Source: Leptolyngbya sp. NIES-3755 (lineage in GTDB: Bacteria > Cyanobacteriota > Cyanobacteriia > Leptolyngbyales > Leptolyngbyaceae). Taken from it: a stretch of DNA of 64,000 nucleotides. The notes under the pieces are model-generated. The model saw only the letters and a program-made list of their open reading frames with translations, did not search any database and was not told the DNA's origin. Made by a program: the position numbers and the translations under genes. This document shows positions 19,298 through 26,429 of this stretch, piece by piece (the first letter of the stretch is position 1; the number at the start of each line of letters is the position of its first letter). The stretch spans positions 4,783,030 through 4,847,029 of the forward strand of contig AP017308.1 in NCBI GenBank assembly GCA_001548435.1. The letters run 5' to 3'.

Positions 19298-20527
19298 CTA
19301 TTTGCCGCGTACCGGATTCGCTCTTCGGACTATCGCATCTGCTGTAACGGCTAGAACAAGAACGGCTCCTTGAACAATGTTCTTAACGCTTTGATCCTGG
19401 TTCAGTAAGTCGAGTCCATTATCTAAGCTGCCGATGACTAATGCGCCTAGAATGACTGCCCAAACAGAGCCACGTCCTCCGAATAAGCTAACTCCACCAA
19501 TGACCGCAGCTGCGATCGCATTCAGCAATAGAGTTGCACTAATTTGAGTTGCAACAGCAGTACTCCGAGAAGTCAGCATAATTCCTGCTACTGCCGCAAG
19601 AGTCGATGCCAGCGTGAACACTGCCATTTTCATCGCAATCACATTAATTCCAGCGCGTCTTGCGGCTTCTTCATTGCCACCGACTGCATACAAGTGACGA
19701 CCAAACGGCGTTTTGCGGAGAATTAGCCAGAATGCAAGCACGATTCCCAGCGAAATCATCACAGCTTGGGGAACACCTTGATAAGTTTGGAACAGGAATA
19801 CGATCAAGAAGATGCCTGCGAAAATTCCTGCAACTTGAGCGATCAAAGTGGTTGGACGTTTTACTGGAAGTCCAGCCTTGGTTCGTCGTTGGCGTTCGTA
19901 CCAAACCCCGATCGCATAAAGAGCCGCAACCACGATCGGTAATCCCCAACCGACGATCGGACTAAGATAAGTTGGCGCTAAAGCACGAATCGCTGGATCA
20001 CGAACAATCAAAGTCGTTTGCCGTCCAAGTACTAGCAGCAAAAATCCGGCATACCCGATTGAGCCTGCCAACGTCACAATGAACGATGGAACCCGCAGGA
20101 TAGCAATGAAAAATCCATTGACTAAACCAATCACTGCACCTGTTATCAGTGCTGCCAAAATCGAGGGAACTGCTCCCCAGTTTTGATATACCGAAACAGT
20201 CGCCATCACTGCGGCACAAGCTTGAGCAACAGCAGCTAAACTGAGGTCAATTTCACCGAGTAATAGAACCAAAACCGCCGCAGTACTGAGGATACTAATG
20301 ACAACGATTTGCTGAGTTAGATTGGTTAGGTTTCTGGCTTGAAGAAAAACGCCGCCTGTTGTGAGTTGGAAGTACAGCGTAATGAGTGCAAGCGTGAAGA
20401 TCACTGGAAGGAATCCTAGATCGCCTCGCATTAGAGAACGTAGATTGAATGACGATCGCGTAAGATTTGACTTTGGATCGCTCATTTCTGCATTGACGGT
20501 AGAACGATCGTCTGTATTGGTTTTCAT
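19298..20527 (-). CDS. Sugar ABC transporter permease (XylH-type)
   Basis: 409 residues with about 10 hydrophobic helices. The BPD_transp_2 pattern VLLLGEIDLSLAAVAQACAA, FIVTLAGSIGYAGFLLLV and YAVGGNEEAARRAGINV are hallmarks of ribose/xylose-class permeases, and the extended central section (about 190-260) is like XylH. Third gene of a minus-strand set with binding protein and ATPase; its start overlaps the ATPase stop by 4 bp. Likely imports xylose or a related monosaccharide. Specificity cannot be read from the permease, and no xylose isomerase or kinase is in the window. Confidence 0.88.
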   Translation of the reverse strand: MKTNTDDRSTVNAEMSDPKSNLTRSSFNLRSLMRGDLGFLPVIFTLALITLYFQLTTGGVFLQARNLTNLTQQIVVISILSTAAVLVLLLGEIDLSLAAVAQACAAVMATVSVYQNWGAVPSILAALITGAVIGLVNGFFIAILRVPSFIVTLAGSIGYAGFLLLVLGRQTTLIVRDPAIRALAPTYLSPIVGWGLPIVVAALYAIGVWYERQRRTKAGLPVKRPTTLIAQVAGIFAGIFLIVFLFQTYQGVPQAVMISLGIVLAFWLILRKTPFGRHLYAVGGNEEAARRAGINVIAMKMAVFTLASTLAAVAGIMLTSRSTAVATQISATLLLNAIAAAVIGGVSLFGGRGSVWAVILGALVIGSLDNGLDLLNQDQSVKNIVQGAVLVLAVTADAIVRRANPVRGK

Positions 20528-21351
20528 ATCATGTCTGAGGAAGAAACGGCAGGATCGCGGTATTCTGCGCCTGTGATGGCAGCAACGACTTGTTCTGAAG
20601 TGGAATTTTTGATGTCAAAAGTGGCGGAACGTTGACCGAGACGCATGACGATCGCTCGATCGCAGACTTCAAAAACATCATGCAAGTTGTGAGAGATGAC
20701 GACTACAGCGAGACCTTGCTGTTTCAATCGGTTGATTAGGTTTAGAACTTGCCGAGTTTGTGCAACACCCAGTGCAGCAGTAGGTTCATCAAGGAGAACG
20801 ACTTTGGGTTGGCGGAGAATTGTTTTTGCCACCGCGATACATTGGCGTTGTCCACCGGAAAGCGTGGCAACTGGACGACGAACTGATGGAATTTTGACAT
20901 CGAGCATTTTGAGAACTTCGATCGTGCGGCGTTCCATTTCGGTTTCGTCAAGCGCTTTTAGAACTCTAGGAATGATCCATCGGTAAGCTTCTCGACCAAG
21001 CCAGAGATTAGCAACGACATCGAGATTGTCACAGAGCGCTAAGTCTTGATAAACCGTTTCGATACCGAGACGAGTAGCATCTTGAGGAGATGCGATCGAC
21101 ACTAGATTTCCATCAATCAAAATCTCACCAGAATCAGGAACGTAAGCCCCTGACATGGTTTTGACGAGCGTTGATTTTCCTGCACCGTTATCTCCGACAA
21201 GTCCAACTACTTCGCCTGCATACACTTCAAAATCAACATTTCTCAGGGCTTGAACACCACCGAATGATTTATTGATGTTGCGGAGTTGGAGACGAGGAAT
21301 AGCGCGATCGCTCTGTGTTCCAGTTTGAGTCGGTAAAACTGAGTTGTTCAT
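20524..21351 (-). CDS. Sugar ABC transporter ATP-binding protein (single domain)
   Basis: 275 residues. Walker A GDNGAGKSTLVK (about 56-67), signature LSGGQRQ (about 165-171), Walker B VVLLDEPTAA and a switch His in VVISHNLHDVF. Monosaccharide-class ATPases (RbsA, XylG) usually carry two tandem nucleotide-binding domains in about 500 residues; this one has only one and must act as a homodimer, like FrcA. It lies 47 bp downstream of the binding-protein gene and overlaps the permease gene by 4 bp. Confidence 0.92.
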   Translation of the reverse strand: MNNSVLPTQTGTQSDRAIPRLQLRNINKSFGGVQALRNVDFEVYAGEVVGLVGDNGAGKSTLVKTMSGAYVPDSGEILIDGNLVSIASPQDATRLGIETVYQDLALCDNLDVVANLWLGREAYRWIIPRVLKALDETEMERRTIEVLKMLDVKIPSVRRPVATLSGGQRQCIAVAKTILRQPKVVLLDEPTAALGVAQTRQVLNLINRLKQQGLAVVVISHNLHDVFEVCDRAIVMRLGQRSATFDIKNSTSEQVVAAITGAEYRDPAVSSSDMI

Positions 21352-21398
21352 AGTTGCGGTATTGATAGCGGGGTGACTTTGACATCACCCCAGTTTCA

Positions 21399-22568
21399 TT
21401 AGTTGCGGCAGATACCCGTCGTATCGCCTGTGATTCCGTTACAGACTTCTTCCCGCTTCAGATAGCCATCTGCGAGAACAGTTTGTTGAACGTTGGTTTT
21501 GTCCACCGAGATCGGCGCAATCAGCGCAGAGGATAACTGTCCACCGGATTTCAAAGCGGTTTGACCGTTGACAACTCCGCCTGGATTTGTGCCGTTACTC
21601 AAAGCGGCAACTAATTGGGCAGTCGCTTGGGCTTCTTTCGCGATCGGCTTGTAAATCGTCATCGCTTGATCGCCCGTAAGAATGTTCTGAATTCCCGTCA
21701 AGGTTGCATCCTGTCCAGTTACGAGAATTTTGCCATCAAGTTTTTGCGATCGTAATGCAGCAATCACAGTGTTTGCCATCCCGTCATTCGCAACATAAGC
21801 AGCTTGGACGTTGTTCTTTTGCTGCGTCAAAATACCTTCCATGATCGATTGTGCTCTGGCGTTGTCCCAGTTTGGTGTGTATTGGTCAAACACAAGATTC
21901 AATTGTTTGCTATCGACTAAAGGTTGCAATGCTTTTAATGCACCTTCTCGAAACTGAAGCGCATTGTTATCCGTTTGCGAACCATTGATCATCACCAAAT
22001 TTGCACCGGGTTTTAGACCGAACGCACCTTTTTGAAGTTGATCGGCGATGTATTGTCCTTGAAGTTCGCCGACTCGGACGTTATCAAATGAGACATAGTA
22101 GGCAACATCAGGATCTTGAATTAAGCGATCGTAAGCAATGACCGGAACCTGACTCGCTTTCGCTTTTTGCACAATCACAGAAGCTTTATCACTGTCTTGC
22201 GGGTCAACCACCAGAATGCAAGCCCCTTTTGTTAATGCCGCATCTGCCTGGTTTTGTTGAGTGTCGGCATTGTTATTCGCGTTTGCATACTGAATCGTGG
22301 CATCGGGAATTACGGCTTTGATTTCCTTTTCTAGAAGGGGTCGATCGTAGGCTTCGTATCGAGCCGATGAATCGGATTCGGGCAAGAGAATTCCAATATT
22401 TTTGCATCCTTTAGCTGCGGCAAATTGGGTGTCTGTATTGGTCGCAGTTGGGGAATTGTTGCCAGCGTTTGGATTGTTTGCAGTATTGTTTTGATTGCTA
22501 CAGGCAGTGAATATTGCAACGCTTAATAAGGGCAAGAATTTGAAAGTTAGGGTTAAAAAACGGTTCAT
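21399..22568 (-). CDS. Sugar-binding lipoprotein of ABC transporter (XylF-type)
   Basis: 389 residues. Lipoprotein signal with lipobox AIFTAC (Cys about residue 24), then a short Asn/Thr-rich tether. Periplasmic-binding fold of the ribose/xylose class: NIGILLPESDSSARYEAYDR, QVPVIAYDRLIQ, YVSFDNVRVGELQGQYIADQL, and KILVTGQDATLTGIQNIL, all with close counterparts in D-xylose and ChvE-like multi-sugar binders. First gene of the minus-strand transporter set. Candidate substrates are xylose, glucose or arabinose; the exact one is inference. Confidence 0.9.
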   Translation of the reverse strand: MNRFLTLTFKFLPLLSVAIFTACSNQNNTANNPNAGNNSPTATNTDTQFAAAKGCKNIGILLPESDSSARYEAYDRPLLEKEIKAVIPDATIQYANANNNADTQQNQADAALTKGACILVVDPQDSDKASVIVQKAKASQVPVIAYDRLIQDPDVAYYVSFDNVRVGELQGQYIADQLQKGAFGLKPGANLVMINGSQTDNNALQFREGALKALQPLVDSKQLNLVFDQYTPNWDNARAQSIMEGILTQQKNNVQAAYVANDGMANTVIAALRSQKLDGKILVTGQDATLTGIQNILTGDQAMTIYKPIAKEAQATAQLVAALSNGTNPGGVVNGQTALKSGGQLSSALIAPISVDKTNVQQTVLADGYLKREEVCNGITGDTTGICRN

Positions 22569-23028
22569 TTCTAATGTCCTTGAGTCTGAATCACCGAATG
22601 AAAAGCAGGATTAATTCTAGCGATCGGGTCGCAGTTTGAATGAGGAGTTTTAACAGGATTAAATCGGAGGGTTACTGTTAAAATTTGTGTAGACATTTCC
22701 TCTAATAAAATAGCGATCGATTAAAGCTAGACTTGTTAGGAATCAGGAGCGATCCCCAACTCTTCGACATTAGATTTTTTTGATAAAACTCCGCCTCTAC
22801 CGCCAGAGTGAAGGGGGAAGTTTAGTCGAAAAATCTTCAGGTTTCTAAATTATGGCTCTGCCTCAACGGGAAACCGTCCTCGATATTGAGTCAGGAATTG
22901 CTCAAATTAATCTATCTAAAGGAAAAGGTAGGAAAAGCTTGCAGTACGGTAAACTGCACTACTACAGGCATCGGTACGGAGGATACGATCGAGCCTGTAA
23001 AGAGAAAGCAATATAGGAGAAATCCGGA
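22569..23028. other. Divergent intergenic region upstream of sugar transporter
   Basis: 460 bp holding the promoters of the transporter set and of the DUF4870 gene. A clear ribosome-binding sequence (taggagaaa) precedes the latter. A short inverted repeat gcagt...actgc occurs near 22941-22957. No regulator gene and no further coding signal seen. Confidence 0.5.
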
Positions 23029-23403
23029 ATGCAAACCACTTTTGATTCTGATAAGCGCCGCTTGTTATCCTGCCTCAGTCATGGCGCGATTTTCTTTAGT
23101 ACAACGTTGTTTTCGATCGGTGTACCGTTTGCGGTGAATCTGCTCTCGGATGATCCAGTTGTTAAAGCAAATGCCAAAGAGTCGATGAACTTTCACCTGA
23201 ATGTTTGGTTTTGGGCGGCAGTGATTGGGATCCCGGCTGCGATTTTGTCGTTCTTGACGTTTGGAATTGGTGGAGTGCTGTTCTTTCCGCTGATTGGATT
23301 TGGATACTTGCTGCACTGGGGATTGACGATTTGGGCACTGGCGCACTGTTTCACGAAGCCAGATGAGCCGTTTCGTTATCCGTTCATTTTCCGCTTGTTC
23401 TAA
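23029..23403 (+). CDS. DUF4870 domain membrane protein
   Basis: 124 residues with three hydrophobic helices. The family pattern is clear: LLSCLSHGAIFFSTTLFSIG near the N-terminus, NAKESMNFHLNVWFW (about 51-65), and a C-terminal IWALAHCFTKPDEPFRYPF. These small membrane proteins are widespread and of unknown function. The ribosome-binding site AGGAGAAA is 6-7 bp before the ATG, and a strong terminator follows 20 bp after the stop. Confidence 0.85.
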   Translation: MQTTFDSDKRRLLSCLSHGAIFFSTTLFSIGVPFAVNLLSDDPVVKANAKESMNFHLNVWFWAAVIGIPAAILSFLTFGIGGVLFFPLIGFGYLLHWGLTIWALAHCFTKPDEPFRYPFIFRLF

Positions 23404-23423
23404 GAAGTTTGGGATTGCTGTTG

Positions 23424-23464
23424 AAACCGTAACGGTCAGGAATTGTACCCGTTACGGTTTTTTG
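23424..23464 (+). terminator. Rho-independent terminator
   Basis: Perfect 12-bp stem aaaccgtaacgg / ccgttacggttt (23424-23435 and 23449-23460), 13-nt loop, T-run behind. It ends the DUF4870 transcript and, with the A-run on the other side, can also serve the convergent ycf23 gene. Confidence 0.92.
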
Positions 23465-23467
23465 TGT

Positions 23468-24202
23468 CTAGACGTTGACCGAAGCTCGATCGAGCGATTC
23501 AACCAGCGATCGGACTGCGGCGATCATGGCGATTTCGCTGTCGAGTTTGTGAATTGCGCTACCGACACCGACACCGGAAGCACCAGCGGCGATCGCTAAT
23601 GGAGCGGTGACGCTGGACAAACCGGAGGCACAGAGAACCGGAATGTCGATCGCATGAGAGATTTCGTAAGCTGCTGCTAGAGTCGGAGCCGCTTTCTCGA
23701 TTAAGCCCAACACGCCGGAATGTGCCGGAGCCGAAGAAGTTCCACCTTCGGTTTGAATCAAGTCAGCACCCGCTTTCACGAGATCTTCTGCCAATTGGAC
23801 TTGTTGATCTAAGGGCAAAATGTGGGGCACAGTCACGGAAAGGGTGATATTCGGTAATAGAGCGCGGGTCGCGTGAGTGAGTGCCAAAACTTCTTCTGCT
23901 TCAAAACGACGACCTTGAGCATAGAAACTGTCGAAGTTGCCGATTTCGATTAGGTCTGCACCGGACTCGATCGCCATCACGAATTTTTCAGGTTCAACCG
24001 CAGAAACGCAGATGGGCAAATTGGTGAGTTGTTTTGCCATGCGGATCAGGGCAGCATCTGCGGCGATATCGACGAAGGTAGCACCACCGCGATCGGCAGC
24101 TTTGATCACGGAAGCGACGTTGTTGGCATCAAAATTGTTTAAGCCGCTGATGATTTTGAGGGCGCGACCTTGAGCGAGAGCAGTTTGTAGCGTAGAGATC
24201 AT
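23468..24202 (-). CDS. ycf23: Ycf23 family protein (DUF561)
   Basis: 244 residues, TIM-barrel-like. Conserved segments KIISGLNNFDANNVASVIKA, ATFVDIAADAALI, ICVSAVEPEKFV, ADLIEIGNFDSFY, ADLIQTEGGTSS and VLCASGLSSVTAPLAIAAGA match the cyanobacterial/plastid Ycf23 family, which resembles phosphate-binding barrels of the NanE or ThiG kind. The enzymatic role is not established. Convergent with the DUF4870 gene. Confidence 0.88.
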   Translation of the reverse strand: MISTLQTALAQGRALKIISGLNNFDANNVASVIKAADRGGATFVDIAADAALIRMAKQLTNLPICVSAVEPEKFVMAIESGADLIEIGNFDSFYAQGRRFEAEEVLALTHATRALLPNITLSVTVPHILPLDQQVQLAEDLVKAGADLIQTEGGTSSAPAHSGVLGLIEKAAPTLAAAYEISHAIDIPVLCASGLSSVTAPLAIAAGASGVGVGSAIHKLDSEIAMIAAVRSLVESLDRASVNV

Positions 24203-24280
24203 GATGCTTCATTATTTTGAAGTGAGTACTGATCATTTTGCCAGTATTAGGAAATCCCAGCTAGAGGAAACCGTAAACGA

Positions 24281-24802
24281 ATGCAGAAATTAGAGACAGA
24301 ACGCTTGTGGTTGCGTCCTTTCAGGAATGAAGATTTAGATCGAATGGCGGAGCTTTTTGGCGATCCGGAGGTCATGCGCTACATTTCATCAGGAACGAAG
24401 ACACGGGCGGAATTAGAGGCAGAATTTCCGGCGATGTTGGAACGATGGAGTGGCAGCGGCTTCGGGATGTGGGCGATGATTGAGAAAACGAGTCGAATAT
24501 TACTAGGTCGCTGTGGGTTGATTTATCTCAATGGAACGCCAGAGGTGGAGCTAGGATATATGCTCGATAAAACCTATTGGAATCGGGGATTTGTGACGGA
24601 AGCTTCGATCGCTTGTCTCAGATTTGGATTCGAGCAGGCGGGATTAGAGCGAATTGTTGCGATCGCTCAACCTGAAAATATTGCTTCTCAGCGAGTCATG
24701 CAAAAAGTGGGAATGACGTTTGAAAAGAACGCTCACTATTACAAAACAGACGTTGTATATTACGCTATCTCAAAGGATGAGTTTCACGCTTTGCATGGAT
24801 AA
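24281..24802 (+). CDS. GNAT N-acetyltransferase (RimJ/RimL type)
   Basis: 173 residues. Acetyltransferase_3 features: LETERLWLRPFRNEDLD at the start, PEVELGYMLDKTYWNRGFVTEA with the acetyl-CoA-binding turn, and LERIVAIAQPENIASQRVMQKVGM near the C-terminus. The family acetylates the N-terminus of ribosomal proteins or small amines; substrate unknown here. Its last 8 bp overlap the start of the deacetylase gene. Confidence 0.88.
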   Translation: MQKLETERLWLRPFRNEDLDRMAELFGDPEVMRYISSGTKTRAELEAEFPAMLERWSGSGFGMWAMIEKTSRILLGRCGLIYLNGTPEVELGYMLDKTYWNRGFVTEASIACLRFGFEQAGLERIVAIAQPENIASQRVMQKVGMTFEKNAHYYKTDVVYYAISKDEFHALHG

Positions 24803-25589
24803 ATTAATTCTTCTGAGTTTCGATGTTGAAGAGTTTGATGTACCTGAAGAATATGGTCAAACTTTATCGGATAGTGTGAAATTCAAAGTATCGGCGGAAG
24901 GGCTGGAAAAAGTTTTGGAATTGCTCGATCGATTAAATATCCGAGCAACGTTTTTTATCACTGCAAATTTTGCCATTCATCATCCTTCTACAATGCTTGA
25001 AATTGCAAAAAAGCATGAGATTGCCTCACATGGGTTTTATCATTCTTCGTTTTGTGTAGAAGATTTAGCGCGATCGAAGCAAGCGTTAGAAGAAATCATG
25101 CATCAAGAAGTGACTGGATTTAGAATGGCACGATTGCAACCTGTGAGCGATCGAGAAATTCAACAAGCAGGATATCAATACAATTCTTCAATGAATCCGA
25201 CCTATTTACCCGGTCGATACAACAATCTTTCTAAGCCGCGAATTCCTTACCATTCTGATCGATTGCTCAACATTCCGGTTTCAGTTACACCCTTGATTCG
25301 ATTCCCATTGTTTTGGTTGAGTTTTAAGAATCTGCCTTTACCGCTTTATAAGTTTGCTTCGAGAATTACTTTAGATTGGGATGCTTACATTAATTTGTAC
25401 TTTCATCCTTGGGAATTTACGAACATTCGGGGCTATCAACTGCCGGGATATATTAAGAGGCGATCGGGGAAAGAAATGCTCGATCGATTAGAAAACTACT
25501 TGATTTGGATTCGATCGTTAGGCACATTTGTAACGTTCTCTGAATTTCAAGAAAGCTTAGATCCAGGTAATTTGTTCAAAATACTTTAG
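24795..25589 (+). CDS. Polysaccharide deacetylase family protein
   Basis: 264 residues from the ATG at 24795; the frame is open to 24720 but an ATG there would lie deep within the acetyltransferase gene. NodB-like deacetylase: LSFDVEEFD near the start gives the catalytic/metal Asp pair, IRATFFITANFA is the second strand, and EIASHGFYHSSF holds the metal histidines. The C-terminal part contains NLYFHPWEFTN, the usual last His motif. The DUF3473-like tail suggests an exopolysaccharide or cell-wall sugar substrate. Confidence 0.85.
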   Translation: MDKLILLSFDVEEFDVPEEYGQTLSDSVKFKVSAEGLEKVLELLDRLNIRATFFITANFAIHHPSTMLEIAKKHEIASHGFYHSSFCVEDLARSKQALEEIMHQEVTGFRMARLQPVSDREIQQAGYQYNSSMNPTYLPGRYNNLSKPRIPYHSDRLLNIPVSVTPLIRFPLFWLSFKNLPLPLYKFASRITLDWDAYINLYFHPWEFTNIRGYQLPGYIKRRSGKEMLDRLENYLIWIRSLGTFVTFSEFQESLDPGNLFKIL

Positions 25590-25957
25590 GACAATTTCTT
25601 AATCGTGACTAATCCGCCCGGAATGCTTTGAATATTCAACTCGTAGCTCTCAAGCAAACCCATGCCGACCAGCGGATCAGTTTCTGACTCGTTGATCTCG
25701 ATCGCCCTAATCTGACCATCCCAGATCACAGATGCTTCGTAGACATCAAACAAACACAGACTGCCATCGCCTAAAATTCCTTCCTCCTGCATATACCAGG
25801 TCAATTCAAGCGCTCTAATAATGGCAGAAGGCAGAGTTAGAAATCCTGTGTATCCAGTATCAATTACAGCTTTAATGCCTTGACGCTGATTATTCTCACC
25901 TAGCACCGCGAATTGAATGATTGCTTCTCGACGGGGATTTACGTTGCCAAGAATCAT
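25586..25957 (-). CDS. Clan AA aspartic protease-like protein
   Basis: 123 residues, retropepsin-like. AVIDTGYTGFLTLP (about 29-42) holds the catalytic DTG and the flanking hydrophobic strand; LVGMGLLESYEL (about 96-107) is the usual second conserved strand. Such single-domain proteases act as dimers. The gene overlaps the upstream 91-residue ORF by 4 bp (ATGA), and pairs of this kind recur in cyanobacteria, so the two probably function together. Substrate unknown. Its end overlaps the convergent deacetylase by 4 bp. Confidence 0.8.
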   Translation of the reverse strand: MILGNVNPRREAIIQFAVLGENNQRQGIKAVIDTGYTGFLTLPSAIIRALELTWYMQEEGILGDGSLCLFDVYEASVIWDGQIRAIEINESETDPLVGMGLLESYELNIQSIPGGLVTIKKLS

Positions 25958-26229
25958 TCCACTGTACCCGGAGAACGAAAGCCAAAACGATGAACTGCTC
26001 GATGTCCTATCCGAATTCCAAAAATTTGGGCATCAGGATAACGAGCCAGCAATTGTTTCGCAGCCGTCAAGCTATCATCAGCAATTTCAAAAGCTCCTGT
26101 TTCAATATCGATCGCAACAATTTTTCCGCTATTGCCTTCCTCGATCTGACAACGGATTTTGGTTTCGTAAAGAGTTCTGCCGCGTCGGGCAAATTCCTCT
26201 TTGCTGTAGAGGGGTTGTCGGACTGTCAT
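25954..26229 (-). CDS. Small protein paired with aspartic protease, unknown function
   Basis: 91 residues. Begins TVRQPLYSKEEFARRG, continues with a compact beta-rich segment (GKIVAIDIETGAFEIADDS) and ends in DAQIFGIRIGHRAVHRFG. No catalytic motif. The 4-bp overlap with the aspartic protease gene shows translational coupling. Similar short proteins are found beside this protease type, and it may be the partner or antitoxin-like half of the pair, but that is inference. Confidence 0.7.
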   Translation of the reverse strand: MTVRQPLYSKEEFARRGRTLYETKIRCQIEEGNSGKIVAIDIETGAFEIADDSLTAAKQLLARYPDAQIFGIRIGHRAVHRFGFRSPGTVE

Positions 26230-26429
26230 AGATTAGCTGAATTACTAACTTTTCCTCTAATTGTAGCCTGAGCAAAGTACTTTATTTAATTTTAGGAGCC
26301 TGAGCTTTCACGAATGCTGCACATCAAAACGTAGTGATAACTAACGATTAATGGAGTTTCATCTTGTTAAAGTTTGCAAGTACAGCCCTAGATCGCCGTA
26401 GTTGAGACTTACGTAGAATTACACTAATA

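Noticed and set aside
22886-23137. Plus-strand frame of 83 codons
   Set aside because: Runs into the DUF4870 gene in a different phase; no start context, and the DUF4870 frame has the clear ribosome-binding site.
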